From contig CALXQK010000016.1 in the NCBI GenBank assembly GCA_944390745.1, positions 1 through 64,000 on the forward strand: a stretch of DNA of 64,000 nt. Direction: 5' to 3'. The notes under the pieces were generated by a model. It had not been told where the DNA came from and did no database searches. It saw only the letters and a program-made list of their open reading frames with translations. The position numbers and the translations under genes were made by a program. This DNA is from an uncultured Duodenibacillus sp. GTDB lineage: Bacteria > Pseudomonadota > Gammaproteobacteria > Burkholderiales > Burkholderiaceae_F. Positions 44,897-55,630 of this stretch are shown piece after piece (position 1 is the first letter of the stretch; every line of letters starts with the position of its first letter).

Positions 44897-45619
44897 TCAA
44901 GGCCTGCCGTCGGCAGCGCAATCGGGTTCAAGCGAGAAGGAATCCTCGGCTTCGAGAATCTCGCGCACAGGCGAAAAGGTCCTGCGGTGCACGGGCAGCA
45001 CGCCGTAGCGCCGGATGGCCTCGATGTGCCGCTTGACGCCGTAGCCCTTGTGCGCGGCAAAGCCGTACTGGGGATAGCGCTCGTCGAGCTCCATCATGGC
45101 GCTGTCGCGCGTGGTCTTGGCAAGAATGGAGGCCGCTGAGATTGCCGGCACCTTGTCGTCGCCCTTGACGACGGCATTGATGCGGCGGTTCATTCTCGGA
45201 ATCCGGTTGCCGTCAACGAGAATCAGATTGGGTTCAATCGACAGCCCCACAATCGCGCGCTTCATGGCAAGCATCGTCGCCTCAAGGATGTTGAGCGCGT
45301 CGATCTCCTCAACCGTGGCGTGCGCCACGCTCCAGGCCAGGGCCTTGCGCTTGATCTCCTCGGCGAGCCGCTCGCGCACGCGCGCGGTGAGCTTTTTGCT
45401 GTCGCGCAGCCCCTCGATGGGCTGATCCGGGTCGAGGATCACGGCGGCGGCCACGACCGGGCCGGCGAGAGGTCCGCGGCCGGCTTCGTCCACGCCCGCA
45501 ATCAAGTCTGCGCTGTCGACAAGCATCTGGTCGTTGAAAAGGTCCGGACCCAGGACCTTCGCACGACACAAACTCCGAAGAGCTGGAAGAACCTTCTGCT
45601 GCGCCTCAATGAAATGCAT
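44897..45619 (-). CDS. rnhB: Ribonuclease HII
   Basis: Removes ribonucleotides from RNA-DNA hybrids. Catalytic features are present: [17 protein letters not shown] (Asp-Glu pair), [40 protein letters not shown] (third acidic residue) and [18 protein letters not shown] (fourth). The C-terminal [17 protein letters not shown] block is typical. The full frame has 240 residues; a start at ATG 45526 would give 209 and fits the family better, but neither has a clear ribosome site, so I keep the long form. It follows tilS on the same strand with a 63-base gap. The gene is convergent to the AraC pseudogene. Confidence 0.95.
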   Translation of the reverse strand: MHFIEAQQKVLPALRSLCRAKVLGPDLFNDQMLVDSADLIAGVDEAGRGPLAGPVVAAAVILDPDQPIEGLRDSKKLTARVRERLAEEIKRKALAWSVAHATVEEIDALNILEATMLAMKRAIVGLSIEPNLILVDGNRIPRMNRRINAVVKGDDKVPAISAASILAKTTRDSAMMELDERYPQYGFAAHKGYGVKRHIEAIRRYGVLPVHRRTFSPVREILEAEDSFSLEPDCAADGRP

Positions 45620-45682
45620 TTCAAAAATATTGATTTGGATAATTCTTTCTACCTGTCTGCAGCACCCTCGCCCGCCGGCCTG

Positions 45683-47191
45683 TCAGCTGGACAACAGCGG
45701 CTGGTCGGGAACCCAGACAAGGCGCACGCGCTCGGCAACGAGCGTGCGATCGGCGTAGTGCCGCACATCACACCCAAGTCCCGCTGCAAAAACCAGCTGG
45801 TCGTCAAGCCAGACCAGGGGCAGCCGGCCGCGCTCGAAGGCGGGAATCTTCGCCTCCTGGTACAGATGCTTGAGATTGCGTGAGGGACGCAGGCGATGCA
45901 GCTTGAGCTTTTCGCCTCCGCGGCGCGGCCGAACCTCAAGCTTTCCGGCGCGAAGCCGCTGGCCGTCGAGTCCATCCTCATTGCCGTCGCAGGGCTCAAA
46001 GCGAAGCACCCCGCCCCAGAGTCCAAGGCTCACCTCGGGTTCGCCCTTCCAGACGATGGTGCGCTGCAGCGCATCGGAGGCGCGAGCCGGGGCCGGGACG
46101 TCGACGATCACAAGATTTTCACCCCAGCGCCGCACCTCCCTGCCCTCCATGTGAAAGCACATGGAGCCCGCGCCCTGCGTCTGGCGCACCTGGCGCAGCA
46201 TCTCCTCGAGACGCACCTTCGGGGGCGCCTTGAGTCCCTGGCTTGTGAGCCAGGCGCGCAGGCAGAGCGCCTGGCGCTGCGCCGAGAGCTTCAAAAACCT
46301 GCCGATGGCGATCGTGCCCGGACGGCTGCCCGCGCACAAGGCCAGATCCTCGCGTCCGATCGAGCTGATCAATTCCGCGGATTCGGCCACGAGCCCCACC
46401 GAGCGGGCCGCCGCCTTTCTCCAGCCCGGACGCGCCGCATCGAGGTGCGGCAGCATTTCGGTTCGGATGAGGTTTCTCAAAAAGCGCGTGTCGCTGTTTG
46501 ATTCATCCTCAACCCAGGTCAGGCGGGCCTTTCTGGCAAAGCGCTCGATTTCCTCGCCGGAGACATCGAGCCAGGGGCGCACGAGCGCAATTCCGGCGCC
46601 TTCCGAGCCCGCCATTTCAAAGCTTCTCACCGGGCTCATCGCAGCCAGTCCCTCGGGACCGGCGCCGCGCAGCCACTGAATGAGGAAGGTCTCGATGCGG
46701 TCGTCCTGGTGATGCGCCGTCATGATGACGTCAGCGCGCCGCTCACGGGCAATTCGCAGAAGCGCCCGGTAGCGGGCCTGGCGCGCCGCAGCCTCCACGC
46801 CCTCCGGGGCGCGGGGGTTGACGTAGACGCGGACTACCTCAAGCGTCAGTCCGCGCGCCTTGCAAAACGACTGCACATGCTCGACCCAGGCGTCGGCATT
46901 GCAGCTCAGTCCATGGTGCACGTGCACCACGGTGAGATCGGCAATGCGCGACTGTCCGGCGGCATTGCGGATGCGCGAGAGAATTTCAAGCAGCGCCGTC
47001 GAGTCCCGTCCTCCAGAAAACGCAAACACGATGCGAACGGGATTGACGGGCTCGAGCGCGAAGTCGGCATCCGGGTGCGCGGCATTGCGCTCGCGCACCG
47101 CCTCGATGCTGGCCTCGACAAGCGCCCTCAAATGCGCCTGACCCGACCGCCGGGGGCTGCCGGCGGCCTTTGCTGACTTTTTCTGAACCAT
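45683..47191 (-). CDS. tilS: tRNA(Ile)-lysidine synthase
   Basis: ATP-dependent enzyme that converts C34 of the CAU-anticodon tRNA-Ile to lysidine, changing both charging and decoding. The 502-residue protein shows the PP-loop FAFSGGRDSTALLEIL (about residue 55), VVHVHHGLSCNADAW, ARQARYRALLRIA, TAHHQDDRIETFLIQWLRG and, in the C-terminal substrate-binding domain, LKLHRLRPSRNLKHLYQEAKIPA (quoted in part: SRNLKHLYQEAKIP). It directly follows accA (51-base gap), the conserved betaproteobacterial order. Confidence 0.95.
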   Translation of the reverse strand: MVQKKSAKAAGSPRRSGQAHLRALVEASIEAVRERNAAHPDADFALEPVNPVRIVFAFSGGRDSTALLEILSRIRNAAGQSRIADLTVVHVHHGLSCNADAWVEHVQSFCKARGLTLEVVRVYVNPRAPEGVEAAARQARYRALLRIARERRADVIMTAHHQDDRIETFLIQWLRGAGPEGLAAMSPVRSFEMAGSEGAGIALVRPWLDVSGEEIERFARKARLTWVEDESNSDTRFLRNLIRTEMLPHLDAARPGWRKAAARSVGLVAESAELISSIGREDLALCAGSRPGTIAIGRFLKLSAQRQALCLRAWLTSQGLKAPPKVRLEEMLRQVRQTQGAGSMCFHMEGREVRRWGENLVIVDVPAPARASDALQRTIVWKGEPEVSLGLWGGVLRFEPCDGNEDGLDGQRLRAGKLEVRPRRGGEKLKLHRLRPSRNLKHLYQEAKIPAFERGRLPLVWLDDQLVFAAGLGCDVRHYADRTLVAERVRLVWVPDQPLLSS

Positions 47192-47242
47192 GTCGGCCGC
47201 CTGCGGGAGTCTGAGAAACTAATGCCGCCCCAAGCCCCGGGC

Positions 47243-48838
47243 TCAGGCCTTTTTGGTGTCGGCGGGCTGGGCCTGCGGCGCGGGCGCGCTCTCAGCGGCA
47301 GCAGTCTTGCTCGCGGCCGGCTTTCTGGCCGCAGTCTTTTTGGCTGCCCTGGGGGCGGCCTTTTTCGCCGTGCCGGACTTTGCCGCCGCCTTTTTCTCGG
47401 CTGCAGGCTGCTTGTCCTGCGCGCCGGCGGCCTCAGCCATGTCCCCGGCGGCTTCAGCAGCCGGCGTCTTGGCCTTTGCAGTCTTGCCTGCGCTGGAGCG
47501 GCGGGAGGTCTTGCCCGCGGCAGCCGGTTTTGCGGCGGGAGCGGCTTCAGGCGCCTTTTCCTGCTCCTGGGGGTTCGATGCGGCTTCAGCCGCCCCGGCG
47601 AAAGCCTTCTGCACGGGCGCCTCGGCTGGCGTCAAGGCAGGCGCCTCGGCCGCCTTATCTGCCTTTTGGGCAACATCAGCCGCATCGCTCTTGCGCGTGC
47701 GGGCCGCCCTGGCGGTCCTGGAGGTCTTGGCCGTCCGGGTGCTCCTGGCGCCCTTCTTGGCGGCGGGCTTGTCGGAGACGTCCTTTGCGGCGTCGGAGTC
47801 GGAGGAAGCCGCTTCCTGCGCCGGCGTCTGCGGGGCATCTCCAAAGAGTGCGGCGATGCACGCGGCGGCGTTTGGACCGTCGCTTTCAAAGCGCCCGTAG
47901 TTGAGAAGCCGCCCGAGACGGCGCTCGAGCAGTTCGTCGGTCGACAGAGACTTCACGAGCTTGAGCTGGTCGACGAGCGCCTTTTTCAGGGTCGAGGCCA
48001 TCAGCTTGGGGTCGTTGTGCGCGCCTCCGATGGGTTCCGAAATCACCTTGTCGACAAGTCCGAGCTTCTTGAGCGTCTCGGCCGTGAGGCCGAGCGCCTG
48101 CGCGGCCTCGGGGGCCTTGGAGGCGCTCTTCCAGAGAATCGAGGCGCAGCCCTCGGGGCTGATCACCGAATAGGTCGAGTACTGCAGCATGAAGACCGCG
48201 TCGGCAACGGCGATGGCAAGCGCCCCGCCCGAGCCGCCCTCGCCGATGATGGTGGCGATCACGGGCACCTTGAGCTTGGCAAGCTCAAAGATGTTGCGCC
48301 CGATCGCCTCGGACTGGTTGCGCTCCTCGGCGTCGATTCCCGGGTAGGCGCCCGGAGTGTCGACAAACGTAAAGACCGGAAGATTGAACTTTTCAGCAAG
48401 CTTCATCAGGCGCAGCGCCTTGCGGTAGCCCTCGGGCTTGCTCATGCCGAAGTTTCGGCGCGTGCGCTCGCGGGTGTCGCGCCCCTTCTGATGCCCGATG
48501 ACCATCACCGCGTGCTCGGCCAGACGGGCCAGTCCCCCTACGATGCTCTGGTCGTCGGCAAAGGTCCGGTCTCCGTGCAGTTCGTGGAAGTCCTCAAAGA
48601 TGGCGTTGACGTAGTCAAGCGTATACGGACGGTTGGGATGGCGGGCGACAAGCGCCGTCTGCCAGGGCGTCAGCTCGTGATAGATCTCTGCCGTACGGCG
48701 CGCCTTGGCCTTTTCAAGGCGGGCGATCTCACCGCGATTGGACTTTCCGTCCTCGAGCTCCTCGGCCTCGAGCTTTTCAATCTTGGCGGCAATCTCGCCC
48801 AGGTCTTTTTCAAATTCGAGAAAAACGGCTTTGGCCAT
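47243..48838 (-). CDS. accA: Acetyl-CoA carboxylase carboxyltransferase alpha subunit with long Lys/Ala-rich tail
   Basis: Alpha subunit of the carboxyltransferase that makes malonyl-CoA for fatty-acid synthesis, working with AccD. Residues 1 to about 320 are a normal Acc[76 protein letters not shown] and [12 protein letters not shown]. An extension of about 210 residues follows, made almost only of Ala, Lys, Pro, Thr, Ser and Glu, with histone-H1-like repeats such as [19 protein letters not shown] and [19 protein letters not shown]. Typical AccA is near 320 residues. ATG 48838 follows AAAGGA. It lies within the cysS-alkA-accA-tilS operon. Confidence 0.96.
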   Translation of the reverse strand: MAKAVFLEFEKDLGEIAAKIEKLEAEELEDGKSNRGEIARLEKAKARRTAEIYHELTPWQTALVARHPNRPYTLDYVNAIFEDFHELHGDRTFADDQSIVGGLARLAEHAVMVIGHQKGRDTRERTRRNFGMSKPEGYRKALRLMKLAEKFNLPVFTFVDTPGAYPGIDAEERNQSEAIGRNIFELAKLKVPVIATIIGEGGSGGALAIAVADAVFMLQYSTYSVISPEGCASILWKSASKAPEAAQALGLTAETLKKLGLVDKVISEPIGGAHNDPKLMASTLKKALVDQLKLVKSLSTDELLERRLGRLLNYGRFESDGPNAAACIAALFGDAPQTPAQEAASSDSDAAKDVSDKPAAKKGARSTRTAKTSRTARAARTRKSDAADVAQKADKAAEAPALTPAEAPVQKAFAGAAEAASNPQEQEKAPEAAPAAKPAAAGKTSRRSSAGKTAKAKTPAAEAAGDMAEAAGAQDKQPAAEKKAAAKSGTAKKAAPRAAKKTAARKPAASKTAAAESAPAPQAQPADTKKA

Positions 48839-48941
48839 GCTTGCATCCTTTGTATTCAAGCGCTCATTTCAACAAAAAGCGCCGCCTCGCCCGAGCCCCC
48901 GTCGGGGGAAGCGCTCAAGGGCGGGCGTTTCAAACTGCGAT

Positions 48942-49598
48942 CTAATACTGTACAGGAGTTTGCGTCAGGCTGCGCCACAACAGCCATGCCGCGGCGGTCC
49001 TCCAGGGGGAGAACTCCTCGTGCGACCCCTCGGGCAGAGCCCGCTGGCGAAGCGCCTTGCGAATCCCAAAGTCGCCCCCGGGCCATACGTTCGGACGACC
49101 CAGCCCGAAGATGAGCACCATGTGCGCGGTCCAGGGGCCGACGCCGTAGAGCGCGGTGAGCCGCGACTCGATCTCAGCGTCATCGCAGGCCGCACAGGCC
49201 GCCTCGTCGATGCGTCCCTGGGAAAACTGCCCGGCCAGAGCGGTCAGCGCAAGCGACTTGGCGCGTGAAAGTCCGAGCGCGCGAAGTCCGTCCTCGCCCC
49301 GGGCAAGGAGCGCCTCGCTCAGGGCGTGTCCGCGCGCGCCGCCGCAGGCCGCCAGCACCGTGCCCGAGAGCTTCATGCCCGCGGCGTTGCTCACCTGCTG
49401 TCCGCAAACCGCGCGCAGGATGCTTCGCATCAGGTCGTCGCTTGCATAAAGCCCCTCGCCCTGCCGCCGGACGAGTTCGACAAGATCGGCAAGCTCGGGG
49501 CGGCGTCCGAGAACTGAAAGCGCCTCGTCCCACCAGGAGACGAAGCGCCGGCCGCCGGCCTCAGCCGGCGGTGCAGAGGTGTTGGCGGGCGCTTTCAT
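48942..49598 (-). CDS. DNA-3-methyladenine glycosylase II (HhH-GPD family)
   Basis: A 218-residue base-excision-repair glycosylase of the AlkA type, without the N-terminal AlkA extension. The helix-hairpin-helix and catalytic Asp region is clear: LTALYGVGPWTAHMVLIFGL followed by RPNVWPGGDFGIRKAL (Asp about 185), and the upstream SILRAVCGQQVSNAAGMKL matches the family's 'I-x-x-Q-Q-x-S' helix. It ends TQTPVQY. It is 9 bases downstream of cysS and 103 bases before accA, in the order common to Burkholderiales. Confidence 0.92.
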   Translation of the reverse strand: MKAPANTSAPPAEAGGRRFVSWWDEALSVLGRRPELADLVELVRRQGEGLYASDDLMRSILRAVCGQQVSNAAGMKLSGTVLAACGGARGHALSEALLARGEDGLRALGLSRAKSLALTALAGQFSQGRIDEAACAACDDAEIESRLTALYGVGPWTAHMVLIFGLGRPNVWPGGDFGIRKALRQRALPEGSHEEFSPWRTAAAWLLWRSLTQTPVQY

Positions 49599-49607
49599 AG
49601 GGTGCGC

Positions 49608-51014
<1,407 letters not shown>

Positions 51015-51413
51015 GACTTCAATTGCTTCTCGTTGTATTGACGCCCGGCGGGGCCGGCGAAAAAAAGGCGCCTGCGTGCGGATCTTCGCGCCGCACCCGC
51101 CCCCGCGGGCTGTCGGGTCCATTGTTCGGGGGGCGCGTTGCCGCCCCTCTTGAGAAGGCCTCGGGGCCGGCGCTGCCCGGAGGGCGCCTGCGGGGCGTTC
51201 ACGAAATGATGCAATTTTTCGCGCGCCCCCGCGGCCCTGAGTGCCGGCACTGATGCGATACAATCGGCGAAGTTTAGCAAAGATGCGGCCTGCGGCCTGC
51301 CTTGCGGGGCTCCCGGCGGAGCGCCTTCAGGCGCCCGGAGGCGCCCCTTTGGCGCACGCCTTCGCGGGCCCGGCATGCCGCCGGCGCGTTTTCTTTCGTC
51401 ACACCTGCAGTCC
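51015..51413. other. GC-rich divergent region between cysS and the TPR gene
   Basis: 399 bases, no supported gene. For the TPR gene a TACAAT box lies at 51259-51264 without a good -35 element. The transcribed leader would then include GC-rich hairpins such as GCGCC-TTCA-GGCGC (51321-51334) and repeated GGCGCCC words. Nothing clear is seen for cysS. Confidence 0.45.
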
Positions 51414-51980
51414 ATGAATCGAAACTACCTTCGCGGCATCGGCGCCGGCCTTTTTGCGGCCGCCGCAGCCGTTGTCCTCACCCAGGCGGCCGGCGCGGCC
51501 GTCATCGTCGATCCTGACGAACCCACCAAGGCCGTCACCAGCGACCAATACCCGGCTCTCGTCGACAAGCTCGTGCACCGCGGCGACTACAAGCAGGCCC
51601 TGGCCGTCATCGACGAGGCGCTCAAGCAAAATCCCCTCTCGGTGCAGCTGCGCTTTCAGCGCTGCGTCGCCTATGAAATGATGGGCGACCTTCCCAGGGC
51701 GCGCGAGCTCTACGAGGACTTCATCGACCGCTACCCCGAAATTCCCGAGCCCTACAACAATCTCGCGCGCATCTACGCCTCGCAGGGCGACCTTGACCGC
51801 GCGCAGTCGCTTGTCGAGCGCTCCATCGCGCTGCGCCCGTCCTTTGCGCTTGCCTACGACAACCTCGGGCAGATTCATCTGGCCAAGGCGCGCAACGCCT
51901 TTGCCTCAGCCCTGGCCAACGCTCCGGGCAACCGCCAGATTGAAAAGCGCATGAAGGCTGTTGATGCGATTCTGAAATAA
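51414..51980 (+). CDS. Exported tetratricopeptide-repeat protein
   Basis: A 188-residue periplasmic TPR protein. A signal peptide (NRNYLRGIGAGLFAAAAAVV, cut near AGA-AV) is followed by at least three TPR units: YPALVDKLVHRGDYKQALAV, VQLRFQRCVAYEMMGDLPRA and PEPYNNLARIYASQGDLDRA, then a fourth partial unit (ALAYDNLGQIHLAKARNAFA). Such proteins act as scaffolds for protein-protein contact. It precedes ppiA by 38 bases; the order TPR-ppiA-ppiB-lpxH opposite cysS is conserved in Burkholderiales. ATG 51414 is chosen since the signal peptide begins there. Confidence 0.9.
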   Translation: MNRNYLRGIGAGLFAAAAAVVLTQAAGAAVIVDPDEPTKAVTSDQYPALVDKLVHRGDYKQALAVIDEALKQNPLSVQLRFQRCVAYEMMGDLPRARELYEDFIDRYPEIPEPYNNLARIYASQGDLDRAQSLVERSIALRPSFALAYDNLGQIHLAKARNAFASALANAPGNRQIEKRMKAVDAILK

Positions 51981-52018
51981 ATCTTTTGAATATACTTTTC
52001 CATCCTTTCAGTGAAATC

Positions 52019-52609
52019 ATGATCTCCAATCGTTTGCGTCTGGGGCTTCTCGCCCTTCCCCTCACCCTTGGTCTGGGCATCCCCGCGGGCGAGGCACTTG
52101 CCGCCGCGCAGCCCAAGGGCGCCGTCATTGAAACGAGCATGGGCACAATTGAAATTCGCTTTGAAGCCAAGCGCGCGCCGCTGTCCGTGCAGAACTTCGT
52201 GCGCTATGCCGAGGAAGGCCACTACGACGGCACGATCTTTCACCGCGTCATCGACGGGTTCATGATCCAGGGCGGTGGCTTCACCGAGGATCTCAAGCAG
52301 AAGAAGACCCATGAACCGGTGATCAACGAGGCGCGCGGAGGCCTTTCCAACCGCCGCGGCACCGTGGCCTTTGCCCGCACGAGTCTGCCCCACTCGGCCA
52401 CGAGCCAGTTCTTCATCAATCTTGTGGACAACGACTTCCTTGACGCAAGCCAGGCCCGCGACGGCTGGGGCTATACGGTCTTTGCCACCGTCACCAAGGG
52501 CATGGACGTCGTGGACAGAATCGGCGCGGTAAAAACAACAAATCGCCGCGGCATGGGTGACGTTCCCGAAAAAGCGGTTACAATCAAGTCCGTGAAGATT
52601 ACTCGTTAA
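52019..52609 (+). CDS. ppiA: Periplasmic peptidyl-prolyl cis-trans isomerase, cyclophilin type
   Basis: A 196-residue cyclophilin with a signal peptide (MISNRLRLGLLALPLTLGLG, cut after EALA or nearby). It speeds proline isomerisation during folding of exported proteins. Cyclophilin core motifs: [33 protein letters not shown] (active-site FHR), [27 protein letters not shown] and GWGYTVFATVTKGMDVVD. An upstream in-frame TTG at 51986 is less likely. It is followed by a cytosolic paralogue; the pair probably arose by duplication. Confidence 0.93.
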   Translation: MISNRLRLGLLALPLTLGLGIPAGEALAAAQPKGAVIETSMGTIEIRFEAKRAPLSVQNFVRYAEEGHYDGTIFHRVIDGFMIQGGGFTEDLKQKKTHEPVINEARGGLSNRRGTVAFARTSLPHSATSQFFINLVDNDFLDASQARDGWGYTVFATVTKGMDVVDRIGAVKTTNRRGMGDVPEKAVTIKSVKITR

Positions 52610-52789
52610 CACTTAAGCCATTGGCTCAAGTTTTGCGAATGAAACGCGCATTCTGTACCAAAAACGCCTCGTCTCTAAGGGTTTTTGTACGGCCGGGGCG
52701 CCAGATAGGCGCGCGATGCGCGTTCGTTTTGCACGAGCGCTGATCTTTACGAACTCTCGGGATAAACCATCGGAAAAGTCTGAACAACA

Positions 52790-53281
52790 ATGATTCGCTT
52801 TACGACAAACATGGGCGTCTTCGACGTCGAGCTCAACGAGTCAGCCGCTCCGAAGACTTGCGAGAACTTTCTCACCTACGTGCGTGAGGGCTTTTACAAC
52901 GGCACCATCTTTCACCGCGTGATTGCGGGCTTCATGATCCAGGGCGGAGGCTTTGAGCCCGGTCTGGTTCAAAAGCCCACGCACGAGCCGATCGAAAACG
53001 AAGCCGGCAACGGGCTCAAGAACGACAAGTACACGATCGCGATGGCGCGCACCAACGATCCGCACTCCGCGACGAGCCAGTTCTTCATCAATGTCGTTGA
53101 CAACGACTTCCTCAACCACACCGCCCCCACCGCCCGCGGCTGGGGCTACGCCGTGTTCGGCCGCGTGGTTGCGGGCGCCGACGTTGTCGATGCCATCAGC
53201 CATGTGCGCACCGCCACCCGCAACTTCCACGGCGACGTCCCCGTCGAGGATGTGGTGATCGAAAAAGTAGAGGAAATCTAG
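52790..53281 (+). CDS. ppiB: Cytoplasmic peptidyl-prolyl cis-trans isomerase, cyclophilin type
   Basis: A 163-residue cyclophilin without signal peptide. Motifs: [37 protein letters not shown] (active-site FHRV and Q), [20 protein letters not shown] and [20 protein letters not shown]. It is strongly similar to the ppiA product next to it. In the 180-base gap to ppiA, GTACCAAAAACGCC (about 52657-52670) and GGGTTTTTGTAC (about 52679-52690) can pair as an imperfect hairpin with a T-rich end, so ppiB may have its own transcript. Confidence 0.95.
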   Translation: MIRFTTNMGVFDVELNESAAPKTCENFLTYVREGFYNGTIFHRVIAGFMIQGGGFEPGLVQKPTHEPIENEAGNGLKNDKYTIAMARTNDPHSATSQFFINVVDNDFLNHTAPTARGWGYAVFGRVVAGADVVDAISHVRTATRNFHGDVPVEDVVIEKVEEI

Positions 53282-53500
53282 GCGACGTCAGCGAGCCCGG
53301 CAGGCAGTTTCATCGGGACATCCCTCTTGCCGCTGAGTCTCCTTGCGACGAACCTGCTGCCTGACTGCTAGACTGAGAAGACCGTGCGCCGCACGCGTTC
53401 CCGCCCCCAGGCGGGAATTGAGCTGCGGGCGGCGGTCTTTTCTTTTGCCCTTTTTTCCTTGATGCGGCCCCGGCGCCGCAAACCACCCTTGGTCCACCCC

Positions 53501-54322
53501 ATGCCCATTACAGGTCTGGCACTGGCGCGCCCCATCAAGGCGCCGGCAATCAGCGGAACCGATCAAATTGAAGACGTGCGCCGTCCCGTCTTCATCGCCG
53601 ACCTGCACCTGTCGGGCGCAAGCAAGCGCACGCTTCTGTCCTTCTGGTGGTTCATGCAGACCCGGGCGCGGCGCTTTTCAGAGCTCTTCATTCTCGGAGA
53701 CTTTTTCGAATACTGGATCGGCGACGACGCCTGCTCGCCCGCTGAGCCGATTGCAAGGCTGCTGCGCGCCTACGCCGCCGGAGGCCGGCGCATCTTCATG
53801 ATGCAGGGCAACCGCGACTTCATGCTCGGAGAGGACTTCGCGCGCCACTGCGGCGCCGTGCTCATCAAGCCGCAGGTTGTGATCTCGGTCGCGGGGCGCC
53901 GCATTCTGCTGTCGCACGGCGACGAGTGGTGCACGCTTGACGATGACTACCAGAAGTTCCGCTCCGAGGTGCGCAGCCCCGCCTTTCAGGTGCAGGGGCT
54001 TGAAATGTCGGTCGAGGAGCGCATTGCCTTTGCCAGGGAGGCCCGCGCGCAGTCCGTGAAAACCAAGACCGTCAAGAGCGCCGAGGTGATGGACGTGGTC
54101 GACGCCGCCATCGCCGCCGACTGCGAGAAGTACGACTGCCGCACCGTCATTCACGGGCACACGCACAAGGCCGCACACCACCGCACCGACGCCTTTGACC
54201 GCTACGTGCTGCCCGACTGGAATCTCACGGGCGAGCACGGTGCGGCGCCGCACCGCGGCTGGATTGAGCTTGAGGCCGACGCAACGCCCAGAATTGAACT
54301 GCGCCGCGGCATCTTCTGGTAA
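53501..54322 (+). CDS. lpxH: UDP-2,3-diacylglucosamine diphosphatase
   Basis: Peripheral inner-membrane metallophosphatase that makes lipid X for lipid A. The 273-residue protein has the calcineurin-fold metal motifs FIADLHLSG (about 30), LGDFFEYWIGDD (about 60), MQGNRDFMLG (about 102), LSHGDEWCTLDDDYQKF (about 137) and VIHGHTHKAAHH (about 217). ATG 53501 gives a typical length with about 25 residues before the first motif; ATG 53462 is also possible, and neither has a clear ribosome site. Last gene of the TPR-ppiA-ppiB-lpxH row. Confidence 0.95.
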   Translation: MPITGLALARPIKAPAISGTDQIEDVRRPVFIADLHLSGASKRTLLSFWWFMQTRARRFSELFILGDFFEYWIGDDACSPAEPIARLLRAYAAGGRRIFMMQGNRDFMLGEDFARHCGAVLIKPQVVISVAGRRILLSHGDEWCTLDDDYQKFRSEVRSPAFQVQGLEMSVEERIAFAREARAQSVKTKTVKSAEVMDVVDAAIAADCEKYDCRTVIHGHTHKAAHHRTDAFDRYVLPDWNLTGEHGAAPHRGWIELEADATPRIELRRGIFW

Positions 54323-54497
54323 AGGCCCCGCGCCCCCTCTGCGCACGCGGGCGCTCACCCGCACAGGCATGGCCTTCTGGGCAAGGCGGCAGCCGCCGGC
54401 CGCCCCTTTGCAAACCGCCTTGCAGCAGCTCCGAAATACAGCAGCCGTGGGGCTTGCCCCTGCCCTCGACCTGGAGCGCCTCGTTCAGATCAGACTC

Positions 54498-55573
54498 CTA
54501 CCGCCAGGACTTGGCGCGCAGATGGCAGCCGATCTTTTTCAATGTCAAGGCCAGACCGTGTTTCCTGTAGTAGTTTGCAGTGACGCTCAGCATATTGAGG
54601 TATTTCCGGACAAGCCAGGAAGTCCGGCCTGCGCCCGTGCCTGCATATCCTGCCGACTCACTTGAACGGATCAGGTCAAAGACATATTTTTCCAGGGGCG
54701 AAAGAGTGTTGAGCTTCATTTTATTTTGCTCATCAAGCCGCGACCATGTGCCGAGCGTATTCCTTGCCGTCTGGCGGGTAATGATCTGAACGCCCTTCTC
54801 CTCATCGAGTCTCTGATACTCCATCAGGCCGGACAGGGTCATCATTCGCATATAACATCTCAAATACCCATAAAAATGAGCAAATCGAGTGCGAGAGGTG
54901 ACGATGGAATCATCTCTGACGTTCCTGATGTAAAGAGGCTCGTTGACTCGCTTCACGCGGGATGCCCGGAGCAAAAGCTCAAACGTATAGGCATTGTCTT
55001 CATGGAGAATGTAATCAATGAAACGGATGCTGTTTTTGAGAAGGTATTCGCGTTTGGTGAGCTGAAGACAGGCTGAGGCTCGAAACTCCCTGGCCTCAGC
55101 CAGCCTGCTGATCATTTGAATTCCGCTGACGACAGCAGACAAATCTTCACGAGTCTCATAGTAGGTTTTCAGATCCCGGTACTTGGATCTTACAAAGCTG
55201 TTCTCGAAGACTGCTGATGCATTGAAGAACAACACCTCGACATCATCTTCCACTGCACAATGGTAGAGCCGGTCAATGGCGCCTTCGGCCAGTGCGTCAT
55301 CGCTGTCCACAAAGAGCAGATACTCGCCTCGAGCCAGAGAAATTCCCAAGTTCCTTGATGCAGACAAGCCGGAATTATCCTGGGAAACAATTCGAATTCT
55401 CGAGTCTTGCCGAGCGTACTGCTCGAGGATTTCAAGAGAACCATCCGTGGAGCCATCATTGATGCAAATGACCTCAAACTCGACATTTGATTGATTCAGG
55501 ACGCTTTCAATGCACCCCTTCAAATAACGCTTCGTGTGTAGACGGGAATAATGACCGAGACTTGCATACCCAT
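54498..55573 (-). pseudogene. Family 2 glycosyltransferase with a frameshift near the start
   Basis: The main frame (341 codons, to 55523) is a GT2 enzyme lacking its first strand: KGCIESVLNQSNVEFEVICI, NDGSTDGSLEILEQYA, LSASRNLGISLARGEYLLFV and the metal-binding DSDDA. The missing beginning is found in another frame from ATG 55573 or 55567: MQVSVIIPVY, then a stop. Joining the two needs one extra base near 55548, where the sequence has ..GTCTACAC ACGAAG.. and an A of an expected AAC (Asn) seems lost. The C-terminal part (ARNTLGTWSRLDEQNKMKL) is unclassified. It could be a true mutation or a sequence error. The product, if restored, would add a sugar to a surface polysaccharide. Confidence 0.8.
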
Positions 55574-55630
55574 TCTGCCTGTTTCCGTGCGGGACTGATC
55601 CCTGGACTCCTGGGGCGCATCAAACTTGAA

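Noticed and set aside
47222..49114. 630-codon Gly/Leu-rich open frame opposite accA
   Set aside because: Shadow of the low-complexity accA tail and of accA itself.
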